Below, piece by piece: positions 1 through 6,351 of a stretch of 8,335 nucleotides of DNA; positions within the stretch are counted from its first letter, which is position 1, and each line of letters starts with the position of its first letter. Both the position numbers and the translations under genes were made by a program. This DNA comes from Bacteroidota bacterium (GTDB taxonomy: Bacteria > Bacteroidota > Bacteroidia > Chitinophagales > Chitinophagaceae). A model generated the notes under the pieces. The model was not told the DNA's origin and searched no databases. It saw nothing but the letters and a program-made list of their open reading frames with translations. The stretch lies in assembly GCA_023392185.1 (NCBI GenBank), contig JAEVZP010000088.1, positions 1 through 8,335 on the forward strand, read 5' to 3'.

Positions 1-91
1 GTGCAGGACAGTTCTTGACAGCTTGGAGAAAAGACACTTTTTAGGGAAATCCGGGGCTGATAACCCCAGCCAGATTCTTTCAACACAGTTT

Positions 92-592
92 TTAGTGGCA
101 TTTAAAATGCTCGAAAGGCTCGAGGCAATGGCGACACTGGTACTGGGCTTTGCAGGAAGTGGCCCCAAAGCCGGAAATCAGTTGGGTGTTTTCGGAATTG
201 CACCGCGGACACGGAACGGTTTCTTCTTCAAAAAGGGCTCGTTTTCGGTTGGCGCTGTACTGGGGTGGGGCAATGCCGTATGCTTTGAGCTTTTGCTTTC
301 CGGATTCGGTCATCCAGTCGGTTGTCCAGGCAGGCGAAAGCTGCTGCTCGATATTGACTTTGCGGATGCCGTGCGCTGCGAGCACCATGCGGATTTGCAT
401 CGCAATCACGTCCATCGCCGGACAGCCGCTATACGTCGGTGTGATCGTAACCGTGACATCGCCGGCGCTGTCGATGGCTACGCCGCGCACAATGCCCAGG
501 TCGAGAATGCTCAGGACGGGCACTTCCGGGTCGCTCACCTGCTCCAGCCAGCCGAGCACTTTTTCCGCAGTAAAATCGGAGGACGGTGTCAT
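92..592 (-). CDS. paaD: 1,2-phenylacetyl-CoA epoxidase subunit PaaD
   Basis: A 166-residue protein with the two-part layout of PaaD (also called PaaJ). Residues 7-90 form a MIP18/DUF59 domain, seen as DPEVPVLSILDLGIVR at 21-36 and TPTYSGCPAM at 51-60, including the conserved C57. YGIAPP follows at 105-110. A C-terminal zinc-ribbon-like part has C128, C131, C147, C153, C156 and C165. From family knowledge, PaaD works in the cytoplasm and helps mature the di-iron PaaABC(E) monooxygenase, which epoxidises phenylacetyl-CoA. I start at the ATG at 592 because family members begin just before the DUF59 domain; an in-frame start at 670 would add 26 residues with no family resemblance. No other paa gene is in view: the 91 bases downstream hold no convincing gene, and the gene upstream is divergent. 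A SufT-like Fe-S factor is the alternative, but the cysteine-rich tail favours PaaD. Confidence 0.9.
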   Translation of the reverse strand: MTPSSDFTAEKVLGWLEQVSDPEVPVLSILDLGIVRGVAIDSAGDVTVTITPTYSGCPAMDVIAMQIRMVLAAHGIRKVNIEQQLSPAWTTDWMTESGKQKLKAYGIAPPQYSANRKRALFEEETVPCPRCNSENTQLISGFGATSCKAQYQCRHCLEPFEHFKCH

Positions 593-784
593 ATTTTTGA
601 AGTTAAGTCCGGAATGGTTGGCAGGTGGGTTCAAAAGAGCAGGGAGCCCGTTCAAATCTCTACTTTTCACTTTTTCTTAATTACTTTTCAGGCGTCCGGC
701 GGGTCATAAAGGGCTGTTTTCGGTAGCTTGCACTTCTTTTTGCGGCACGCTTCCTCTTTTTTCTCTTTTCGTGTCGGAATGCCC

Positions 785-2992
785 ATGTTGTCGCGTCGTT
801 TTCTTTTATCTTTTTTCGTTGCTGCCCCGGCCCTGGCCTTTGCGCAAAAGCCGGTGGTTTATAAAGAGCCGCGCATCCTCCTGCTGATAGACGGGTCATC
901 GTCGATGCTGCAGGAATGGGGGCCAAAGGAAAACCGCTTTCACACGGCCAGCCGCCTCGTGGAGACGCTGATGGATTCGATGTACCGCATCAATCCCAAC
1001 GTAGAATTTGGCCTGCGGATGTACGGGCAGCAGTCGCCCGCGCAGGACAACAACTGTTTTGACACGAAGCGCGAGGTGATGTTTTCCAAAAACAACCGTG
1101 ATCAGATGGGCCTGCGCCTGGCTGCGCTGCGACCCTATGGCGTTTCTCCCATTGCCTATAGCCTGCAACGGGCAGCTGAGGAAGACCTGACCGAAGAGCA
1201 TCGCTACAGCTACAGCATTATCCTGCTCACCGATGGCGGCGAGAGCTGTGGGGGAGATCTGTGCGCCGTTTCTAAAAAACTGGAAGAAAAGGCCATTTTC
1301 TTTAAGCCTTATATCATCAGTATGGTGGATTATGAGCCGCTCCGGCAGCAATACCAATGCCTGGGTGAATATCTGACCGTTTCAAAGGAAGCGCAGCTTA
1401 AGCCTACGATTCAAACCATTCTGGATGCCTACCGGCTGGCCCTGCGTACCGTTTCAGAAACGCCGGTAGAAGCGCCGCGTCCGGCTCCATCGCCGTCCCC
1501 ACCAGTCGTGCGTTATGAGCCGCCGGTACCCACACCGCCGGCACCTGCGCGCGCAGTTGTAGCCCGTCTGCCGCTTCGGTTGGGGGAAATAAAGCTGCCG
1601 GTTCAAATCTCAACGCCTGCGCCCGCCGTTCGCCGGTCGGTTCCCCGGCTGCCTTTGCCCGGCTTCCTTGCAGCCGCGCCCACACCCGCGCCGCCTCCGC
1701 CACCACCTCCGCCGCCTCCGCCACCGCCAGTCCGGGAAGCCGCTGTTCAAATCGCTTTTTTAAAGCCCCGGATTCCGGAAATAAAGCTGCCGGCACGGCC
1801 GGTATCGCCAATGGCAGCCGCGCCGCGAACCATTTCCGGGCTGGCGCTGCCGCAGCCGCTGGCACCCGACCCGCCGGTGCGGACCACGGTTGCTGCGCTT
1901 CCGTTCCGGACTCCCGCCGTCCTGTCGCCCGTTTTTCCCCCTACGCCCGCCGCGCCCCGGCCCCTGGCCATTCCGGCGCTCAATCGCCCGCAGCCGGAAG
2001 AGGAGCCGCGTCCGCTGGAACCACTGACCTTTGTGCTGCGCCGCCACCGCATTCATGAGATGACCCCGCCGGTTTTGGTAGCCCGCAACCGGGTGGTTCC
2101 GAAGCTGGCCTTGCCCAAAGCCATAGAAGAGCCGAAACCCACGGTGGTTGCCGCGCCGCCGCCGCCCAAACCCAAAACAACGCCGCCCAAGCCGGTTGCT
2201 ACTGCCCAGGATGGGCCGACTCCGGTGGAGTTCAATGCCAGGTCGGAGCGGGCTTCGGCTTCCGGATTGCTGGTGTTTTTCACCGACGGCAAAGGCAAAT
2301 ACTATAAATCGACCCCGCAGGTAGAAGTGCGCGATTCCAAAACCGGTGCGCTGGTCAAGAAATTCTACCGCACTACAGACGCCCGCGGCGAGCCCGACCT
2401 GCAGGCGGTGCCACCCGGCACCTATGACGTGGTGGTGACCGGGAGAAGCAATGTGATGGCGCGCAACATCCCCATTGGTGTGGATGAAAAAATGAACCTG
2501 CAAATGGTGGTTACCAACGGTTCGCTGCGCTTTACCTATACCTCCAACCCGCAGCGGCCGGTATCGGAGTTTACCGCCTCGGTGGTGCGGCGCTTTGCCG
2601 ACGAGCACAGCATCATAAAACAAAAAGGTACTGAAGAGCTGCCCTACGAGCCGGGCAATTACTATCTGGAGTTGAACACCTTGCCGGTGACGCGTCGCAA
2701 TCTCGATATTGATTTTGGGGGCGCGACCGAAATCCAGATTGCCGAGCCGGGCTGGGTGCAGTTTACCAACAAGGCACCTATCGCTTCCAAAGTGGTGTTG
2801 TATCAGCCCCTGGGCGATGGCTTTGCTTCTTTTTTGAAGATTGATATCACCGGCGACCTCGAAGCGCAGAAAATCCGCCTGCAGCCCGGCACCTATGAGG
2901 CCCGCTGGGCATCCGGCCCTACCGGCAGCACATCTGCCACCGTGCGCTTTCAGGTCAAAAGCAACGAGACTACTTTAACGGAACTGAAGTAG
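785..2992 (+). CDS. Exported von Willebrand factor A domain protein with long proline-rich linker
   Basis: A 735-residue protein. Residues 1-20 are a Sec signal peptide (RR, hydrophobic core, likely cut after AFA), with no lipobox cysteine, so it should be periplasmic or surface-exposed. A VWA domain spans about 29-220 and has a MIDAS-like metal site: D36-G-S38-S-S40, S121 in GVSP (in place of the more usual Thr) and D150 in LLTDGG. Residues about 225-495 are a proline- and alanine-rich linker with 13 consecutive prolines at 303-315 and degenerate LP-rich repeats. The C-terminal 240 residues are ordinary globular sequence, with PPGTYDVVV and QPGTYEARW segments typical of beta-sandwich or carboxypeptidase-regulatory-like folds. 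The reading frame is also open back to a TTG at 728, but the signal peptide begins at 785; the ATG at 779 is equally possible. VWA domains bind protein partners through a metal ion; the partner here is unknown. The gene ends 21 bp from the convergent DUF1501 gene. Confidence 0.88.
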   Translation: MLSRRFLLSFFVAAPALAFAQKPVVYKEPRILLLIDGSSSMLQEWGPKENRFHTASRLVETLMDSMYRINPNVEFGLRMYGQQSPAQDNNCFDTKREVMFSKNNRDQMGLRLAALRPYGVSPIAYSLQRAAEEDLTEEHRYSYSIILLTDGGESCGGDLCAVSKKLEEKAIFFKPYIISMVDYEPLRQQYQCLGEYLTVSKEAQLKPTIQTILDAYRLALRTVSETPVEAPRPAPSPSPPVVRYEPPVPTPPAPARAVVARLPLRLGEIKLPVQISTPAPAVRRSVPRLPLPGFLAAAPTPAPPPPPPPPPPPPPVREAAVQIAFLKPRIPEIKLPARPVSPMAAAPRTISGLALPQPLAPDPPVRTTVAALPFRTPAVLSPVFPPTPAAPRPLAIPALNRPQPEEEPRPLEPLTFVLRRHRIHEMTPPVLVARNRVVPKLALPKAIEEPKPTVVAAPPPPKPKTTPPKPVATAQDGPTPVEFNARSERASASGLLVFFTDGKGKYYKSTPQVEVRDSKTGALVKKFYRTTDARGEPDLQAVPPGTYDVVVTGRSNVMARNIPIGVDEKMNLQMVVTNGSLRFTYTSNPQRPVSEFTASVVRRFADEHSIIKQKGTEELPYEPGNYYLELNTLPVTRRNLDIDFGGATEIQIAEPGWVQFTNKAPIASKVVLYQPLGDGFASFLKIDITGDLEAQKIRLQPGTYEARWASGPTGSTSATVRFQVKSNETTLTELK
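1585..1793 (+). repeat. Direct repeat within the proline-rich linker
   Basis: The 17-mer GGAAATAAAGCTGCCGG occurs exactly at 1585-1601 and 1777-1793, both times in the frame that encodes EIKLP. The 9-mer GTTCAAATC also recurs at 1601-1609 and 1744-1752. These look like traces of an internal duplication that helped build the linker. Confidence 0.7.
1691..1729 (+). repeat. Polyproline-coding tract (13 prolines)
   Basis: Thirteen consecutive proline codons (mixed CCG, CCT and CCA) inside the VWA gene. Mixed codon use argues against simple slippage of a single triplet and for selection on the protein. From general knowledge, such runs stall ribosomes unless elongation factor P helps. Confidence 0.9.
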
Positions 2993-3013
2993 AGGGGATG
3001 CTGTTGCGCTGGT

Positions 3014-4210
3014 TTAGCCTATAAAATCATAGACCCGGCGTTGCCCGCCGAGAATGCGTGCGTCATCGGCCCGCAGCCATTTCCGCAGCACAGTGGCATA
3101 CACATCCCGGAAATCTTCTGTGAACTGGAGGTCGCCATCGGCCAGGTTGCGCAGGTCGGACAGGGGATTGAGCAGCCCTTGCTGCGCCAGTGCACCACTG
3201 ATAAAAAACATTTGGTTGGCCGTTCCGTGATCGGTGCCGGCGCTCGCGTTTTGCGCCACCCGGCGACCAAATTCCGAGAAAGTCATCAGCAGCACGTCAT
3301 CAAACCGGTTGTTGGCTTTCAGATCGGCCACAAAGGCGGCCACCGCGTCGTTGAGTTGGGTAAAAAGCGCTTTTTGCCGGGCCAGTTGCGCATTATGCGT
3401 ATCGAAGGAGCCGATCGACAGATAATAGACCCGCGTATTAATATCGGAGCAGATGAGCGCGGCTACCTGCTTCAGGTCGTGGCCCAGCGCCGTCGCCGGA
3501 TAGGTTTGGCGGGTGTTTTGCGCTTTGCTTTCCTCAAAAATATAGCGGGCATTGCTCAGCGTAGTCCCCAGCGTCTGATACAGGTAATCGGCGGTTTCGT
3601 CGGTGTGGACATGGGCTTTGGCCACCTGCTGCAGGAACGGATCCTGGCTCGTGCGATACAGCCGTTTCGGATCTTTAAAGGCAAACGCTTTATTGTGGCT
3701 GCCTTTCATCGCCAGGCTCAGGGTGGTGTCCAGCTCCAGGGCTTGCAGGGGCCGGTCGCAGTTGTGGCAGACGGCATCCAGATAGCGGCCCACCCAGCCG
3801 GTTTGCAGATATTCACGGCTGCCGGAGGCCGACTGCCAGATGTCCATACTCCGGAAGTGCGACTTGTCGGGCTCGGGATAACCTACGTTGTTGAGGATCG
3901 CCAGGTGCCCGTTGTCGTGCAGGTCTTTAAAAAAAGGCAGCGCCGGGTGCAGGCCGGCATCCGGCGTAAGGCTAAGCGTATCGCCTTTTCGCAGCCCGAT
4001 ATGAGGCCGGGCGGCGTAGTACAGATCATTGGTAACTGGCACCACCGTGTTGAGTCCGTCGTTGCCGCCCGTGAGCTGAAGAATCACCAGCGTGCGCTCC
4101 TGTAGGGGCAGCGGATTGCCCCCCTCAAAAGCTTTGAGGAAACGCGGCATCAGCACAGCGGCCGAGGCCAGCGTGCCCATTTGCAGGAAACGGCGTCTTT
4201 TGAGCAGCAT
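3014..4210 (-). CDS. Tat-exported DUF1501 family protein
   Basis: A 398-residue protein. It starts with a twin-arginine signal (R5-R6-R7-F-L-Q, hydrophobic stretch 11-22), so it should be exported folded. DUF1501 hallmarks follow: GGNDGLN at 48-54, WVGRYLD at 139-145, SFDTHNAQ at 268-275, FSEFGRRV at 311-318 and GTDHGTA at 325-331. The D-H pairs resemble metal ligands of the alkaline phosphatase/sulfatase superfamily to which this family is related; the true substrate is unknown. Length and motifs suggest an intact gene. In many bacteria DUF1501 genes sit directly behind a DUF1800 gene. Here the upstream neighbour is a tRNA with its own terminator, so this gene appears to be transcribed alone. 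Start at ATG 4210, which places the Tat motif at the expected position. A perfect palindrome lies 24-40 bp upstream of the start codon. Confidence 0.92.
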   Translation of the reverse strand: MLLKRRRFLQMGTLASAAVLMPRFLKAFEGGNPLPLQERTLVILQLTGGNDGLNTVVPVTNDLYYAARPHIGLRKGDTLSLTPDAGLHPALPFFKDLHDNGHLAILNNVGYPEPDKSHFRSMDIWQSASGSREYLQTGWVGRYLDAVCHNCDRPLQALELDTTLSLAMKGSHNKAFAFKDPKRLYRTSQDPFLQQVAKAHVHTDETADYLYQTLGTTLSNARYIFEESKAQNTRQTYPATALGHDLKQVAALICSDINTRVYYLSIGSFDTHNAQLARQKALFTQLNDAVAAFVADLKANNRFDDVLLMTFSEFGRRVAQNASAGTDHGTANQMFFISGALAQQGLLNPLSDLRNLADGDLQFTEDFRDVYATVLRKWLRADDARILGGQRRVYDFIG

Positions 4211-4233
4211 AGAGCAGGGGAAAATGACTTTAA

Positions 4234-4250
4234 AAATCCGGACCGGATTT
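4234..4250. promoter_or_regulatory. 17-bp perfect palindrome upstream of the DUF1501 gene
   Basis: AAATCCGG-A-CCGGATTT: two 8-bp arms around a single base, ending 24 bp before the DUF1501 start codon. Placement and symmetry suit an operator for a dimeric regulator; a one-base loop makes an RNA hairpin less natural. The regulator is unknown. Confidence 0.45.
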
Positions 4251-4319
4251 CCGGGAACAAAGGATGTTGGACGATTGTTTTTTGAGAAGGATTAGTGCGG
4301 AAGGGTGGGTGCCGGGCAC

Positions 4320-4348
4320 AAAAAAAGCCGCCCGAAAAAGGCGGCTTT
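4320..4348 (-). terminator. Rho-independent terminator of tRNA-Ala
   Basis: Reading the minus strand, a 9-bp perfect stem (AAAGCCGCC / GGCGGCTTT) with a 7-nt loop runs into a T tract (A run at 4320-4326 on the plus strand). It begins 11 bases after the tRNA 3' end. It would also insulate the DUF1501 gene from tRNA transcription. Confidence 0.88.
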
Positions 4349-4359
4349 GAAAAAGGGGG

Positions 4360-4432
<73 letters not shown>

Positions 4433-4444
4433 GTTTAAGGATGG

Positions 4445-4477
4445 CAAAAGTACAGATTGCTTTGGGAATTTTCCAAA
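4445..4477 (-). promoter_or_regulatory. Bacteroidota-type promoter of tRNA-Ala
   Basis: On the minus strand there is a -33 TTTG (4474-4477), a 21-bp spacer and TACTTTTG (4445-4452), a perfect match to the Bacteroidota -7 consensus TAnnTTTG. The -7 box ends 12 bp before the mature tRNA 5' end, leaving room for a short leader. This supports the phylum assignment. Confidence 0.75.
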
Positions 4478-4530
4478 CTTTTTTGAACACCTTTGATTTA
4501 AATTCGTTTATCCCTGTTCAAGACCCTGCT

Positions 4531-4695
4531 ATGAGTATCCGAGATCAGATTCTGACCTACCTCTACCTGAAAAAGCGCGATCCGAATGCGCCCATCAATA
4601 CCAACATCCGGCTGATGCATGGGATGAACCGCATCTCTATTTTTATCTTTCTGATTGCCGTCATTGTGATGATCGTGCGGCTGTTGCGGCGTTAA
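4531..4695 (+). CDS. Small single-pass membrane protein (DUF6728-like)
   Basis: A 54-residue protein. The first 30 or so residues are polar, with a DQILTYLYLKKRDPN segment, then MHGMNRISI at 29-37 leads into one hydrophobic helix at about 36-50 and a basic RLLRR tail. I recall short Bacteroidota proteins of this design (DUF6728) with the same MHGMNRISI motif; I hold that family name with moderate confidence, and the function is unknown. The ATG at 4531 is chosen because the reading frame upstream to 4441 runs into the tRNA promoter and does not resemble the family. No clear Shine-Dalgarno, which is normal for this phylum. The tRNA is divergent from it, and the next gene converges. Confidence 0.8.
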   Translation: MSIRDQILTYLYLKKRDPNAPINTNIRLMHGMNRISIFIFLIAVIVMIVRLLRR

Positions 4696-4701
4696 AAGCC
4701 A

Positions 4702-4733
4702 CCGGCATACAGGGAGAAATGTTCCGATGCCGG
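4702..4733 (+). repeat. Inverted repeat after the small membrane gene
   Basis: CCGGCAT (4702-4708) and ATGCCGG (4727-4733) form a perfect 7-bp stem around an 18-nt loop, starting 6 bases after the stop codon. There is no T run. The octamer ACAGGGAG occurs at 4709-4716 and again at 4735-4742. It may be a 3' stabilising hairpin or a weak terminator. Confidence 0.35.
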
Positions 4734-4747
4734 GACAGGGAGGGCCG

Positions 4748-4768
4748 TTTTTTCCTGAAAGGAAAAAA
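4748..4768. terminator. Possible bidirectional terminator between convergent genes
   Basis: TTTTTTCC (4748-4755) pairs with GGAAAAAA (4761-4768) across a 5-nt loop. A-runs and T-runs lie on both sides of the stem, between two convergent genes. The stem is AT-rich and weak, so the call is tentative. Confidence 0.35.
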
Positions 4769-4838
4769 AATTCTTTATCAGAAGACGCTTTCTAAGCCCG
4801 GGACATAGGAACAAGCGGCGCTGCTTACAGCAATCGTT

Positions 4839-5189
4839 CTACCCCTTTTCCCAGTTCGTAAGCCCAACCGCTGTTGCGCCCAAAGCCAACAGTCCGAGAT
4901 TAAAGGCAATCGCCTTGCGGTCGGTGCGCACATCCGGTGCCGCTGTTGTAAGCGCCAGAAGGGTCAGGGTAGAAACATCTATCCACTTGTGCACCCGGAA
5001 TGGGATGAGTGGTTTTACCGCAACCGGCGATCTGGTGAGCACACTGTAGGCCAATACGCCTAAACCCATCATTTGCGAGCGTCGGGTGGTTTTTGGGCTC
5101 AATCCCAACACCGCCGGCAGCAGGGTTTGAAGGGCGACAAAGCCATAATCAATGAGGCAGTGAGCTTCGGGTCCAAAAGGCTTTTTCAT
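4839..5189 (-). CDS. Small multi-pass membrane protein of unknown function
   Basis: A 116-residue protein that I do not recognise as a named family. It opens with MKKPFGPEAHCLIDYG, and hydrophobic segments lie at about 12-32 (LIDYGFVALQTLLPAVLGL), 43-56 (MMGLGVLAYSVL), 70-86 (WIDVSTLTLLALTTAAP) and 92-112. Four short membrane spans are likely, as in SPW-repeat or DoxX-like small proteins, but that is only resemblance by shape. HKWIDV before the third span mirrors HCLIDY before the first, hinting at an internal duplication of a two-helix unit. The ATG at 5189 is preferred over 5258, because the extra 23 residues look like non-coding sequence and place no membrane segment. Confidence 0.65.
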   Translation of the reverse strand: MKKPFGPEAHCLIDYGFVALQTLLPAVLGLSPKTTRRSQMMGLGVLAYSVLTRSPVAVKPLIPFRVHKWIDVSTLTLLALTTAAPDVRTDRKAIAFNLGLLALGATAVGLTNWEKG

Positions 5190-5554
5190 AGGTAGAAAGA
5201 CTTTTTTAAAGGACCAGCAAAAAGAGGGTGCCGGCAGGCAGTTGGTAGCCAGACGCATCTGAAGTTATGCCCCGCTTTCTGTGCTTTCAAAGGCTCCGTA
5301 GCTGTTTCAGCAAGCCTGGACAGAAGTCTGATAAAACTATTGTTGGAGATACAGGCAGATAAAGTTCCGCTTGCGCCCGTATGCAGCCGAGCTACAGCGG
5401 CGCAACGTGCGGATGTGTGGAAGAAGTGAACCAGTAGCTTACCAAACCAGCGTCCTGCTTGGGCAATCAGGGGAAACATTGAAATTCCCCCCGCCGGCGG
5501 CTCCGTGTAGCGGGTCTGAAAAGCAAAACCAGTTTCAACTTCTTTTTCGCGCTC

Positions 5555-5704
5555 TTGGACTTTACACTTGGATTGGCTTTGCTGCGGGTGTTTGACTTTA
5601 CAACCTTTACGTTCCGGAAAACCGCTTTGGGGATGCTCTATCTCCTCACGTTTATCGTAGCGCTTTATCTGACGTTTAAGAAAAGAAAGGCGACGGGCGG
5701 GTGA
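5555..5704 (+). CDS. Possible small membrane ORF or gene remnant
   Basis: This frame is open from about 5483 to the TGA at 5702-5704 and reads convincingly as protein near its end. FDFTTFTFRKTALG is followed by a hydrophobic helix (MLYLLTFIVALYLTF) and a basic tail KKRK. There is no ATG before the helix; candidate starts are TTG at 5555 (49 residues) or GTG at 5588 (39 residues), neither with a ribosome binding site. A start at the internal ATG would leave only 23 residues. I read it as either a tiny membrane protein with a non-ATG start or the 3' remnant of a decayed gene. The family is not recognised. Confidence 0.3.
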   Translation: MDFTLGLALLRVFDFTTFTFRKTALGMLYLLTFIVALYLTFKKRKATGG

Positions 5705-5759
5705 TTGGGTGAGATGTGGCCCTGCTGTTGTAATTCAGCGTAGGCATATGTGAAAGGAA

Positions 5760-5804
5760 TGCATGAGCATACTACCGAACCAGCCTCTATAGTATGCTTA
5801 TGCA
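5760..5804. repeat. 15-bp inverted repeat at the left edge of the AT-rich module
   Basis: TGCATGAGCATACTA (5760-5774) and TAGTATGCTTATGCA (5790-5804) are complementary at 14 of 15 positions, and the odd position is a G-T wobble. The spacer is 15 nt. It lies 44 bp beyond the stop of the PIN gene, so it could be that operon's terminator hairpin, though only a short pyrimidine run follows on the minus strand and there is no T tract. A recombination or binding site is the other option. Confidence 0.6.
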
Positions 5805-5847
5805 GGCGGGGAACTTCTGCACAGTTTAAAAGAATGGCTGCTCCTCA

Positions 5848-6351
5848 TCAAATAGTACATTGAAATTTTATTCCTAATTCTTCTACAAGTTGAAAATCAT
5901 TTATCCATCGTATACCCATATTGTCACACACGTTTGGTATCTTAATTTTGTTTGAGTTTGGTACAGTTATCTTTTCTTCTTTGGTTACGACAATAGCATT
6001 TTCATGTAAAGCATGAGCAATCACCCAAGGATCAGCTAAAGAGCGGCCCTTGGTGTTATCAACCAAGTTGTTGTGAACAGGATTAGCTGCGTAAACCTTT
6101 TGTAAGCAATTTGTTACAGGTTCACTTATTTTCTTCACTGGAATTTTACTGTTTTTAAGCCAGTTTGAGAGTTCATCTTCTGTCCTAATGATTTCTTCAT
6201 AAACCACACTAGGAATAAATATTATATCTTTGTTGCCAAACTCATTTAATAGCTCCCAATAGTCAGGGCAAAATTTAGGATTGTAATACTTTTGCCAAGC
6301 TTGGATAAGCACATTAGCATCCAAACAGTATTTGCCTGTCGGTGCGTTCAT
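5848..6351 (-). CDS. DUF4411 family PIN-domain protein (probable toxin nuclease)
   Basis: A 167-residue protein matching the DUF4411 branch of PIN-domain proteins: YCLDANVLIQAWQKYY at 8-23, then FCPDYW at 27-32. PIN acidic residues are visible at D11, E52/E53 (VVYEEI) and D107 (SLADPWVIAHA), with VVTKEE at 121-126 where many PIN proteins have VTxD. From family knowledge, PIN domains are Mg-dependent ribonucleases and are common VapC-type toxins. The start codon overlaps the stop of the upstream HTH/ImmA-IrrE gene by 4 bases (ATGA), so the two are translationally coupled. Antitoxin first and toxin second is the usual type II order. AT-rich composition unlike the genes on both sides suggests horizontal transfer. 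The RNA target is unknown. Confidence 0.88.
   Translation of the reverse strand: MNAPTGKYCLDANVLIQAWQKYYNPKFCPDYWELLNEFGNKDIIFIPSVVYEEIIRTEDELSNWLKNSKIPVKKISEPVTNCLQKVYAANPVHNNLVDNTKGRSLADPWVIAHALHENAIVVTKEEKITVPNSNKIKIPNVCDNMGIRWINDFQLVEELGIKFQCTI

Larger units (their letters stand above)
5190..5847. other. 658 bases without a confident gene
   Basis: Several frames are open here for up to about 290 bases, but none shows a recognisable protein and their compositions look random. What I can see is a possible small membrane ORF at 5555-5704 and a strong inverted repeat at 5760-5804. Base composition shifts from GC-rich to AT-rich across the right end. This could be a decayed gene remnant next to an insertion point. 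Confidence 0.5.

Noticed and set aside
52..78. GGGGCTGATAACCCC / GGCT-AGCC dyads downstream of paaD
   Set aside because: The stems are only 4 bp and no T tract follows on either strand, so a terminator cannot be supported.
23..709. Plus-strand open frames opposite paaD
   Set aside because: They are shadows; PaaD motifs and the cysteine cluster are on the minus strand.
1760..2623. Minus-strand open frame of 287 codons opposite the VWA gene
   Set aside because: Arg/Gly/His-rich shadow of GC-rich coding sequence; the plus-strand frame has a signal peptide and recognisable domain motifs.
3041..4105. Plus-strand open frame of 354 codons opposite the DUF1501 gene
   Set aside because: The minus strand carries clear DUF1501 motifs and a Tat signal; the plus frame has no recognisable motif.
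5186..5479. Minus-strand 97-codon frame upstream of the small membrane gene
   Set aside because: No family resemblance and a random-looking composition; overlaps the start of the better-supported gene.
5470..5490. GGGGAA / TTCCCC inverted repeat
   Set aside because: A 6-bp stem with a 9-nt loop, no T tract and no adjacent gene end; likely chance.
5371..5595. Plus-strand 74-codon frame
   Set aside because: Looks non-coding; the frame at 5555-5704 is the more protein-like reading of its right end.
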